A DNA stretch of 64,000 nucleotides from Alitta virens (lineage: Eukaryota > Annelida > Polychaeta > Phyllodocida > Nereididae), in NCBI GenBank assembly GCA_932294295.1, contig OW028580.1:38358836-38422835 (forward strand), read 5' to 3'. The notes below the pieces were generated by a model. It had not been told where the DNA came from and searched no databases. It saw only the letters and a program-made list of their open reading frames with translations. The translations under genes and the position numbers were made by a program. Positions within the stretch are counted from its first letter, which is position 1. The number at the start of each line of letters is the position of its first letter. Shown here in pieces: positions 56,438 to 64,000 of this stretch.

Positions 56438-58917
56438 CCAAGAAAGACTGCTACCCAGTGCCGCTAATACAAGACGTATTTGATCAACTACATGGGTCCA
56501 CCATATACTCGACTCTCGATCTAAAATCCGGGTTCTACCAGCTGCCGCTAGAAGAGGCCAGCATGGAGAAGACAGCCTTCACCTGCTTCCGAGGACTGTT
56601 CGAATTCACCACTATGCCCATGGGCCTTTCGAACGCGACCGGCTCTTTCCAAAGGGCCATGGACGAGGTCCTCAGAGGGCTGATAGGCCAATGTTGCATG
56701 ATATATGTGGATGACATCGTAGTCTACAGCTCAGATGTGGTATCGCACGCGAGACACCCGCAGGCGGTGGTGGACCGATTTAAGGAGTATCACCTGACCT
56801 TGAATCCAAAGAAGTGCACATTTGGACAAAGTGAGGTGAGATTGCTGGGATATGTAGTGGCGGGCAAGGGACTTCGTGCAGACCCAGACAAAGTATCTGC
56901 CATCAATAAGATGTGTCCTCCACAAACTGTCAAGGATATCAGGTCATTTTTGGGTATGACAGGATATTATCGCACCTGTATGCCCAACTATGCTGAAATA
57001 TCAGAACCTTTGGTGGCCATGACGAGGAAGCATGCTAGGTTTCACTGGGGAGAGTTGGAAAGGAAGGGCTTTGAGAAGCTCAAGGAATTGCTGGTCAGTG
57101 AGCATGTAATGGCCCATCCTCGCACAAAGGATCCCTATTTGTTGTATACAGATGCCAGTGATATAGCAATAGGGGCCATCCTCTGTCAAAAGGATCCAGA
57201 GACTGGAGTGGAACAACCCATAAGCTACCTGTCCAGGCTGCTGTCTCCCACTCAGAGGAGGTGGGCAGCAATCGAACGTGAGGCTTTCGCCTTGATAACA
57301 GCCTTAAAAGTGTTTAGGCCCTATTTATGGGGTGCGCAGTTTGAGGCCTACACTGACCACAAGCCATTGACTTCACTGTTCACAAAGGAAATGCAGAACA
57401 CTAAAATCCAGAGGTGGGCAGTGTTGCTGGCTGAGTATGGATGTAAGGTGCAGTACAGGAAGGGGAAGTTAAATGTGCGAGCTGATATGCTGTCCAGGAT
57501 TAGGCCGGAAAGATTGGACACGTTCGACATCGATGAATGGAGGCTGGGCGATGAACTGCCACCGGGGCTGCCAGCGGATGAGGCTCTGCCAGTGCTAGGG
57601 AATGGCCTGGAGCCAGCTGAGGTGCAGGAAGCACAAAGGGCTATGGAGCAATGGGGAGAGGGCAATGACCTAGATAGCCCCTATGAGGTCATTGATGGCC
57701 TCCTGTACTCCATACAGAAGCCCTATCAATACGCAGCGGAGTACCACCGCCTGGTGGTGCCCAAGAAGTATAGAGACATGCTGGTGGGGCAGGCGCACGT
57801 GGAGGTGGGACATATGGCTTATGTCAAAACCATGCGTAAAGTGCAGGAGAGTTATGTGTGGCCTGGCATGAGATCAGACATAAAAGACTGGGTGATGAAA
57901 TGTGCCACCTGCCTAGTCCACAGGAAGAAGAAGGAACATGCCCCAATGGGAGAAATGCCTCTTGCTAAAAGCATAGGCCAGTATGTCTCGCTGGACCTAG
58001 TGGGCCCGCTGGTGACCTCAAATCAGGGAAATAATTATATATTGACCATAATAGACCACGCCTCAGGATATGCTGAATGCTATCCTCTCCCCAGGAAGAC
58101 CAGCGAGTGTGTGTGTGCCCGGTTACATCAAGAGTATTTCCCCAGACACGGCTACGTGGATACGGTGTTGACAGATCAGGGCAGGGAGTTTAATGCCTTG
58201 GCGTTCACAGAATATTTGGCTGCCGTGGGCGTGAAACACAAGCGAACAACTCCCTACCATCCGCAATCTAATGGCAGGATTGAGAGATTCAATCGAACCT
58301 TGAAGGAGATTGTTGGGAAGTTAGTTAATAATGACACCGCTTTGTGGCAGGAACAATTAGGGCCTGCTGTCCTTTGCTACAATTGTGCTGTGTCTGATGT
58401 AACCCAGCACACTCCATTTTTCCTACAATATGGGCGCAGGCCACGTTTGCCCCTGCATAGAGCCCTTTCCTCCGGGGACATGGTCTATGGGAGACTACAT
58501 GAACTATATGAAGCCATGAGAACGGCCCAGAGACTCACAGAGGAGTCCAGGAAGTATAATAGAGAAAGACTAGCTCAAAGGGCCAATGCCTCGGATATAA
58601 GGGTGGGTGATGCAGTGGTGATCAAAGCCGAGGAGCCTTTAACTCTGACCACCATATGGGATCCAGAATGGCTGGTCACGCAGTTAAGAGGAAAAGTGGT
58701 ATGGATAACCCACCAGCCCACGGGAAAACAGAAGGTATTGAACCGAGAGAAAGTGCGTGTTGTGGACGCTGAGGTGGCGTGGGATCGGATACGCCCCAGG
58801 CCTAAGAGGAAAATTGTTAATAGGCCAAATGCTCCCCGGCCATGGCAGCTGCCCCCCGCTCTGCCTGAGGAGATTCAGGATACGCCCCCTAAGCGGATAG
58901 AGAAGGAGCAGAGGTAG
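56434..58917 (+). CDS. pol: Pol part 2: reverse transcriptase, RNase H, integrase
   Basis: 827 codons are open from just after the RT frame break. RT has STLDLKSGFYQL (TLD at 27-29), FTTMPMGLSNA and YVDD at 91-94. The RNase H region has D239 (YTDAS), E281/E283, D308 (YTDHKPL) and D351. Integrase has an HHCC zinc site (H455, H460, C490, C493) and the catalytic D521, D581 and E617, a D-x59-D-x35-E spacing. A C-terminal domain after about 715 (VGDAVVIKA...DPEWLVTQLRGKVVWI) is the DNA-binding region. No classical chromodomain is visible. The stop is TAG at 58915. The first codon is GTG, which is not an initiation site: this is a continuation of the upstream frame. Confidence 0.95.
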   Translation: MTKKDCYPVPLIQDVFDQLHGSTIYSTLDLKSGFYQLPLEEASMEKTAFTCFRGLFEFTTMPMGLSNATGSFQRAMDEVLRGLIGQCCMIYVDDIVVYSSDVVSHARHPQAVVDRFKEYHLTLNPKKCTFGQSEVRLLGYVVAGKGLRADPDKVSAINKMCPPQTVKDIRSFLGMTGYYRTCMPNYAEISEPLVAMTRKHARFHWGELERKGFEKLKELLVSEHVMAHPRTKDPYLLYTDASDIAIGAILCQKDPETGVEQPISYLSRLLSPTQRRWAAIEREAFALITALKVFRPYLWGAQFEAYTDHKPLTSLFTKEMQNTKIQRWAVLLAEYGCKVQYRKGKLNVRADMLSRIRPERLDTFDIDEWRLGDELPPGLPADEALPVLGNGLEPAEVQEAQRAMEQWGEGNDLDSPYEVIDGLLYSIQKPYQYAAEYHRLVVPKKYRDMLVGQAHVEVGHMAYVKTMRKVQESYVWPGMRSDIKDWVMKCATCLVHRKKKEHAPMGEMPLAKSIGQYVSLDLVGPLVTSNQGNNYILTIIDHASGYAECYPLPRKTSECVCARLHQEYFPRHGYVDTVLTDQGREFNALAFTEYLAAVGVKHKRTTPYHPQSNGRIERFNRTLKEIVGKLVNNDTALWQEQLGPAVLCYNCAVSDVTQHTPFFLQYGRRPRLPLHRALSSGDMVYGRLHELYEAMRTAQRLTEESRKYNRERLAQRANASDIRVGDAVVIKAEEPLTLTTIWDPEWLVTQLRGKVVWITHQPTGKQKVLNREKVRVVDAEVAWDRIRPRPKRKIVNRPNAPRPWQLPPALPEEIQDTPPKRIEKEQR

Positions 58918-59508
58918 GGTGCAAACTCCGCCCAATCGCATCATGAGGAGGATCAACCTTTGACTGATCCTGATTGGAGCACGTCAGATGACCAGCCCCT
59001 ACAGCCCTCAGCCAATAGGAGGCGTCGGCCCAAATCCCCTGATACGAGTGGGGGTGACTATAATAGCCCCCCCCAGACTGGACACAACAGTAAGCGGCAT
59101 CGTCCCTACTTGTCCAGAGGAGCCAAGCACAGCTAGTACTACGCCGACGACAGTGACAGTGATCCCCCCAGACGCAGGAATCGAAAGAGAAAGGGATCCA
59201 TTGATAGACGAGGGCACTTTGAGAAATCAGTACATCTTGACAATTCCCTTCGTAAGAGACAAGGAGGTCAAGAAGGCTTGGGAGGAGGACATCGCAAGAC
59301 AGTGCATGTGGACCCTAGCCTGAGGAAGCGCAAGGATCGAAGTGGACCCAGTGATTCGGACGAGGGACTTCACCGAGCCCCGAAGGACTCCCACAAGGAC
59401 TTCGAGGCTATAAAACGTCGCCTGTCTACGTCAGATAGCGACAGGGAAGCTAAGCACGCCAAGGATGGTGCCCTCCAAGGAGACAACTCGGCCGAGGAGT
59501 CTCATTAG
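58918..59508 (+). other. charged region in the pol frame, interrupted by TAG
   Basis: After the pol TAG (58915-58917) the same frame stays open for 72 codons to TAG at 59134 and then to TAG at 59506. The translation is strongly basic, acidic and Ser-rich (RRRRPKSPDTS, DDSDSDPPRRRNRKRKGS, SDSDREAKHAKD), unlike random sequence. It could be a pol C-terminal extension reached by readthrough, a separate small protein, or a decayed one. Its end overlaps the env start (59465). Confidence 0.5.
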
Positions 59509-60628
59509 GGTGGGACTGCTGGTGCTGTGGCATTTTGCTCTGCTGTCAGGAGCATTTGCCAAGGATGGTGACCAAGGCACAGGGGTGTTGGATCCCATGC
59601 TGAGGGAGGTCTCTCCTCGAATGGTGTCAGTAGAGGAGATGCTGGAGCGGCCCACTCCTCCCAGGGAACTGACTGATGGGGTCTTGGTACGAGGAGGAGC
59701 TTCACTAAGAACCCTGGAGGCTTCCTGGGTGGTCTTGGTGACTTTGGAAACTCCTCGTTACCCCGAACAATTACTGGACTTGAAACAACAAGTGAGGGAC
59801 AGCAGGAAGGACGTAAAAGTACATGGGTACATACAAAGGTCCTGGGAGTGGCGCCTGAGGAGATTGCAAGCCCTGGATGGTAGCTACGCGGGACAGAGCC
59901 GTAGTGACCCTCCAACTCTAATGGGATGCCATAAGAGGGGGGCCTTCGATTTTATCGGAACAGGGTTACACGTGCTCTTCGGGGTAGCTACAGATTCTCA
60001 GGTGAGACAATATGAAGAAGCTACGAAAATATTGCAGGCGAGAACCCAGGACATACTACACCTATCGGATCGAATGATGACTGTGGTGAACCAAAATAGG
60101 TTATATATAAAAAATGTGTCTGTGGCCCTGTCCCAGGTTGATGATCATGTTGTCCAGCTGAACAAGTATGTGGGAGATTTATCGAAGAGACTTTCGAATG
60201 TGGATTGGAGATTGAGTAAAATAGAGGTGCGCATGGAAATTGACAGAGCTGTGGAGGAGTGCGAGCATTTATATGAGCGTTACAGGGAGCAGATGCGTCT
60301 CTACCAACAGCAACGAGGAGCCCTGGAGCGAGGAGACTTGACGGAGGACATAGTCAGCCCTTATGTGTTGAGGAGCACCATCAATGCCATTGCCCAGTCT
60401 GGAAATGATGTTGTGCCCGATTTGATATGGTACTATAAGCATTTACACATAGAGCCCATTATCATAGACCGGAGCAGACTCATTTTCAGGTTCAATGTGC
60501 CCACCATTAACAAGGCCAGTTACCTGCTCTATAACATACAAAGCTACCCGGTTCCCATCAGGGAGTCCAACATGACAGTCAAAATTGATGTGGGGAGCAG
60601 TTATGGGGTGGATACGTCCATTGTTTGA
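59465..60628 (+). CDS. env: Env part 1: F-type fusion glycoprotein, N-terminal portion
   Basis: 387 codons from ATG 59465, which overlaps the preceding frame. A signal-peptide-like hydrophobic stretch is at 14-32. EASWVVLVTLE near 86-96 resembles the N-terminal strand of errantivirus Env. A basic cleavage-like site HKR (156-158) is followed by a hydrophobic Gly-rich segment (159-173), the position of the fusion peptide in baculovirus F and gypsy Env. Coiled-coil-prone sequence lies from about 180 to 290. The frame ends at a stop near 60628, while homologous ectodomain sequence continues in another frame, so the gene is broken here. Confidence 0.8.
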   Translation: MVPSKETTRPRSLIRVGLLVLWHFALLSGAFAKDGDQGTGVLDPMLREVSPRMVSVEEMLERPTPPRELTDGVLVRGGASLRTLEASWVVLVTLETPRYPEQLLDLKQQVRDSRKDVKVHGYIQRSWEWRLRRLQALDGSYAGQSRSDPPTLMGCHKRGAFDFIGTGLHVLFGVATDSQVRQYEEATKILQARTQDILHLSDRMMTVVNQNRLYIKNVSVALSQVDDHVVQLNKYVGDLSKRLSNVDWRLSKIEVRMEIDRAVEECEHLYERYREQMRLYQQQRGALERGDLTEDIVSPYVLRSTINAIAQSGNDVVPDLIWYYKHLHIEPIIIDRSRLIFRFNVPTINKASYLLYNIQSYPVPIRESNMTVKIDVGSSYGVDTSIV

Positions 60629-61415
60629 GCCAGAGGCATGCATTGGTGGTGAGCCGCTTGTATGCCGCGCTGGCCCATTGTTCGATGCTAGGCACATGGG
60701 GTGCGCTCGGGGATTGATTTTTAATCAGTCTGAACTCATAAAAGGTTGCAGATTTGACATTACGAAGCAGGCCAACGTCACCAAAGTGAAGAGAGTGTCA
60801 TTGCGGACCATTGTGATAATGACATGGGGGGAGTCCGTCTCTGCTCGCTGTCCTGGGAAGGTCTACCCTCCCATGCGTCTGGGGCCTGGTACCTACGCGA
60901 TGCATTGCCCGGCTCCCTGTAACATAGCAGGCACCGGTTGGCGGGTTCATTGCATTCCGGAGCTGCATATGGCCCGGCATATAGTCCTGCCATTAATACA
61001 CGTTGAAGGCCAGTTCAACTTTACGAGGAACCTGAACTACGATGCCCTGGTGGACTCCTTCCCACAGCTAAAAAGCGTGTCTACGGCTCAGGTCAATGAC
61101 ATCAGTCAGGATGTGCTGATGAGCGCTATACAGGTGAGCCAGAGACCTTGGGTGCAGTTTCAGCAACATGCCCCCCTCACAGCCTTTGTGATGTCTACAT
61201 TGGCGGCCATTGTGATCTTGATGGGATTGGCATATTGGGCAGTGAAGAGGAATGATTGGGTTAAGCCCCTGCTGAGCAAGATCAGGTGTTGTGTGAGGGA
61301 GAGGCCGGGAGAGACCTTGATGTCCAGGAGATCAGCCAGTTATAGGGTGGCTGGGGATCATGCCACCATTAAGCTACCAGTGGGCAGTGCATGCCAGGAC
61401 ATTGATGAGGTCTAG
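60600..61415 (+). CDS. env: Env part 2: Cys-rich ectodomain, membrane anchor and tail
   Basis: This is open in a frame different from Env part 1, overlapping it by a few dozen bases. It has about ten cysteines in the ectodomain (CIGGEPLVC, GCARG, GCRFD, CPGK, CPAPC, VHC) and N-glycosylation sites (NQS, NVT, NFT). A single membrane segment (LTAFVMSTLAAIVILMGLAYWAV) lies at codons 198-220 counted from 60588. A 56-residue basic cytoplasmic tail ends at TAG/A-type stop 61415. The membrane-anchor layout fits an F-type class I fusion protein. Confidence 0.75.
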   Translation, partial: VMGWIRPLFEPEACIGGEPLVCRAGPLFDARHMGCARGLIFNQSELIKGCRFDITKQANVTKVKRVSLRTIVIMTWGESVSARCPGKVYPPMRLGPGTYAMHCPAPCNIAGTGWRVHCIPELHMARHIVLPLIHVEGQFNFTRNLNYDALVDSFPQLKSVSTAQVNDISQDVLMSAIQVSQRPWVQFQQHAPLTAFVMSTLAAIVILMGLAYWAVKRNDWVKPLLSKIRCCVRERPGETLMSRRSASYRVAGDHATIKLPVGSACQDIDEV

Positions 61416-61992
61416 TGCGCATAGACCTTGGACAAAGTCCCCTCTACTATGGAACACTCTGACTTTAGACTTTGGTCTGCAACTAGAATAGTGCAGTAGA
61501 GGCCCGAGGAAGACATTGTGTGCTATGGAGCACTTGAAGCTAGGATCGGCTCCTAATCCTGGAAGTGTTGTGTGAATTTTGTGTGAACTTGATGTGTAAT
61601 TTCGTAATATGATGATGTGTGACCAGGAATGTTGATTTATGTGTCTGAGTTTTGAGTACCGGCACCCAGTTCCTACAGATCAGGATAATTTATGTTGTAT
61701 GGATGAATATGAATACGCTGGATTCAGTGTGTAAGTGTAGTGACATTAGGGTTTATTGTCTATGTGATTATGTAATTTTTTGCTATGTAAATATAAAAGT
61801 GTCAAGTGGTGTAAATGCTAGGATGGAATCATCATTTTTGCTAAGTGAGATGTATTTGCAATAATAATTATAGTAATAGAATGAAGATGCTGACTCATGG
61901 TCAATGAAAGTAGAATAGAGTCATACTCTTTGTGTAAAGTAGGTTAATTATCTTGGTATATGTATACATCTAACTCAAATGATGATGAGCAG
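61416..61992 (+). other. 3' untranslated segment between env and 3' LTR
   Basis: AT-rich and non-coding. The bases next to the LTR (caaatgatgatgagcag) are only partly purine, so a standard polypurine tract is not evident. A purine-rich stretch aatgaaagtagaatagag lies about 80 bp upstream. Confidence 0.6.
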
Positions 61993-62707
61993 TGTAAAAG
62001 GCACTGGCCTTTTGCTCTTTAATTTAACTAAATGATGATTGTAAATTCAATGTGCAATGTTCTGAGTTGTGGGAGTGATGGCTGCAGATGGCCATCACTG
62101 ATTGTGGTCCCATTTTGGACAATGTACTAGTCATTAGTGAAGACAGGGGATCCATCAATGAACCATGGCCAGCTGGCCTGATCATGCTCCACTGTGTGAT
62201 CTTGATCCTGATGGCCGAAATGGGATCAAGGGTGATTGGATCTTCCTGGCCTAATGACTGTACAATCTCCTGGGGTGTGGAGATAATGAGGGGAGAAGGG
62301 TGTGGGTCAGGTTGCCTGCCACCTGTCCTGTGTGACTGTGTGCCCTTGAGGGTATAGAATTTATGCATGAGTGAGTTTGTCCATTGTGGGGTTTGGGGGA
62401 TAATGGATGACTGACCATGGGTGCACAGTTGGGAGGGGAGGGAGCACAGTTGGGAGGGGTGTGCCTGGTCCCAGATGAGGAGATCGAATGGTGATTGGGA
62501 ATTTTACCCCCTCCATTAAGGAGGGGCCTTTGTCTTGTGAATTCATATAAATAATAAACATGGAATGTTTCTGGCATCTTGGGTTTTGACCAACATACAG
62601 AGCAGACCAACTTGACACAACTTGCTGTTTTGAATTATCATTATGTTGAGACTATGAAATACTGGAAGGAGACATAGTATGTCACTAACTACACTGAGGA
62701 TTTTACA
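61993..62707 (+). repeat. 3' LTR, 715 bp
   Basis: Reading it against 53584-54298 at an offset of 8409 I find no difference. It is followed by the target copy CTCT (62708-62711). Confidence 0.97.
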
Positions 62708-62780
62708 CTCTTAGTGAAGTTACTTATATTGAATTATGTATTTGAAATTTATTTAATGGAAATATACATGTCAATATAAT

Positions 62781-62832
62781 CACTACTACTACTTACTACT
62801 TACTACTTACTACTTACTACTACTACTACTAC
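62781..62832. repeat. microsatellite (CTA)n/(CTACTTA)n
   Basis: Array of actact and acttact units. Confidence 0.9.
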
Positions 62833-62849
62833 TATAAATTGATTTTCCT

Positions 62850-62997
62850 GTGTCAATGTCACTGGTCTGTAGCTATGTCATTGAACAGCTGCAGGCAGAC
62901 GTCATGATGAGATAATGAGGCTTTGAGTTCACATCATATTACACATTAACCCCATGGGTAGGGTCTTTCACTTGCCCTAGCATAGACAGTGAACACC
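62850..62997 (-). mobile_element. SINE2 body, antisense, abutting the LINE frame
   Basis: It contains aatgtcactggtctgtagc...gcaggcagacgtcatgatgagataatg...cattaaccccatgggtaggg...cacttgccctagcatagaca. It matches 52960-53150 in the same orientation. It ends within a few bases of the ATG at 62998. Confidence 0.75.
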
Positions 62998-64000
62998 ATG
63001 TACAATATGTACAATATTTCATGGAACATTCAGGGCATTGGTCAAAAATTAGAGTTAGAGGAGATTAGAAATATGTTTACCTGTTATGATGTCATCTTCC
63101 TGTATGAAACCATGAAATCAGATACCTTTGACCCACAAATGGAAGGGTACCACTACTTCCATTATGAAAGAAAGTACAGACACCCTAGAGCTAGGAGGCC
63201 ATCTGGCGGCATAGCCGTATTGATTAAGTCAGATATTTTTGAGTCAAAAGCTGTAGCTATCGAAAAAGCAAGTGAACATGCTATATGGCTGAAAATTAGG
63301 GGATCAACTCATGAAATTATTATTGGTGGTGCCTATATTCCCCCTGAGGGTAGCACGATCTATTTGAATAGTAGATATGGAAAGGATGTGCTGAATGAAT
63401 TGAGGGAGGATCTTGCATGTTTTCTAGATAGAACACCCTTTGTTTCTATTTGTGGTGATTTTAATAGCCGGACAGGTGATATGAATGATTTTGAAGAACC
63501 TGTAAATGGAAAAAATTCTTCTCTCATCTCTGACTTAGGCACTGTATCTCGTGTTGCAACTACAATGCAACACAAATGGTCCCTTAAGCACAGACTGTGT
63601 AGAGATAAGAAGGTAAACGCCTTTGGAAAGGATCTCATTAACTTATGTAGGGCAAGCAGTATTAGAATAATGAATGGATTCTTTGATGAAAGTATAACCG
63701 ATCGATTTACCTGTCATACTCCTATGGGACAAAGTGTTGTTGACTATTTGCTTTGTAGTGAACCAGCGTATAATTGCCTTCATGAGTTTGTTGTAAATGA
63801 TAAGCTTACTGAGTCTGACCATACTCCACTTAGCTTTTCTTTTAACTTTCCCAAAGTACCAAAAATAAATAAACAGACTAAAAATAGTCGGCAGACCAGA
63901 ACATTCAAGTATGTATTTGACAAGAGTAAAACTGAAGAATACCTCTCTAATTTTGACAATGAAAATGCCAAGAACACACTGTATAAGCTATGCTGTGATA
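62998..64000 (+). CDS. non-LTR retrotransposon endonuclease domain (partial, runs off the window)
   Basis: It is open from ATG 62998 (a stop lies upstream at 62983) through at least 334 codons with no stop before the window edge. It is a complete APE-type (exonuclease-endonuclease-phosphatase) domain: WNIQG (N10), LYET (E37), GG.AYIPP at 110-116, CGDFNSRTG (D154, N156), VVDYLL (D249) and SDH at 273-275. All catalytic positions seem present. It would nick target DNA for target-primed reverse transcription. The RT domain is expected to the right of the window. The LINE clade cannot be set from the endonuclease alone. Confidence 0.9.
   Translation, partial: MYNMYNISWNIQGIGQKLELEEIRNMFTCYDVIFLYETMKSDTFDPQMEGYHYFHYERKYRHPRARRPSGGIAVLIKSDIFESKAVAIEKASEHAIWLKIRGSTHEIIIGGAYIPPEGSTIYLNSRYGKDVLNELREDLACFLDRTPFVSICGDFNSRTGDMNDFEEPVNGKNSSLISDLGTVSRVATTMQHKWSLKHRLCRDKKVNAFGKDLINLCRASSIRIMNGFFDESITDRFTCHTPMGQSVVDYLLCSEPAYNCLHEFVVNDKLTESDHTPLSFSFNFPKVPKINKQTKNSRQTRTFKYVFDKSKTEEYLSNFDNENAKNTLYKLCCD

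Larger units (their letters stand above)
53584..62707 (+). mobile_element. Ty3/gypsy-type LTR retrotransposon with env region (endogenous, errantivirus-like)
   Basis: The 9124-bp element is bounded by CTCT on both sides (53580-53583 and 62708-62711). Its two 715-bp LTRs read as identical and begin TGTAAAA and end TTTTACA. The order is LTR, PBS, gag, protease, RT, RNase H, integrase, a charged spacer, env, LTR. RT to integrase order and motifs place pol in the Ty3/gypsy group. The env is of the F-type seen in insect errantiviruses and baculoviruses. Reading frames shift at a G15 tract, near the start of RT, and in env, so the copy is unlikely to be functional as it stands. No polypurine tract of usual form adjoins the 3' LTR. 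Confidence 0.95.

Noticed and set aside
58988..59323. Pro/Thr-rich 111-codon frame between pol and env as a separate gene
   Set aside because: The alternative pol frame has clearer protein-like charge bias, so this frame is more likely its shadow, though this is not certain.

Overview
This 64 kb window looks like AT-rich animal genomic DNA. It has long stretches without coding potential, abundant microsatellites, tRNA-derived SINEs, nested DNA transposons and non-LTR retrotransposon fragments. It also holds a GT-AG intron and an intronless biogenic-amine GPCR. No operons, Shine-Dalgarno sites or CRISPR arrays are seen. The repeat style and the octopamine/alpha-2-adrenergic-like receptor suggest a marine invertebrate. 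An echinoderm or hemichordate-like deuterostome is my guess, but the phylum cannot be fixed from sequence alone.

Layout. 1-8.6 kb: non-coding, with a (GATAA)n/(CATAA)n array, a small inverted module, and three clusters of reiterated short motifs that look like bodies of non-autonomous DNA transposons. 8683-13402: an apparently intact PIF/Harbinger transposon with perfect 45-bp TIRs, a TTA target duplication, a two-exon MADF/Myb-like gene and a convergent DDE transposase gene. 14.8-15.6 kb: a GATATC-rich minisatellite. 16.15-18.10 kb: a long-inverted-repeat DNA element carrying another TIR element inside it. 18.6-19.2 and 28.4-29.1 kb: two members of one MITE family. They share terminal bases, target-site type and a palindromic core with the Harbinger element. 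21-32.4 kb: LINE relics, SINEs, a 156-bp hairpin and a 1.29-kb DNA element inside a LINE. 40.0-41.8 kb: a GATA-repeat array with higher-order structure. 43.95-44.25 kb: seven perfect 43-bp repeats. 44.85-46.84 kb (minus): the GPCR, the only clear host gene, with a palindromic CRE upstream and a 165-bp tandem repeat further upstream. 53584-62707: a complete-length Ty3/gypsy-type LTR retrotransposon with an env region. 62998-64000: the endonuclease domain of a non-LTR retrotransposon running off the right edge.

How the parts work together. The Harbinger element carries the usual two-protein system, a DNA-binding MADF/Myb-like partner plus a DDE nuclease. Its ends hold dense arrays of short CCGTGT/CTCCGG-type motifs that could be binding sites. 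The MITEs keep the same plan with a different motif (TACGT-like), which suggests cross-mobilised relatives. The LTR element has 715-bp LTRs that read as identical, a primer-binding site matching tRNA-Trp, gag, protease, RT, RNase H and integrase, a charged region interrupted by TAG codons, and an F-type fusion-glycoprotein-like env. Its frame is broken or shifted at three places, so this copy is recent but probably not functional as written.
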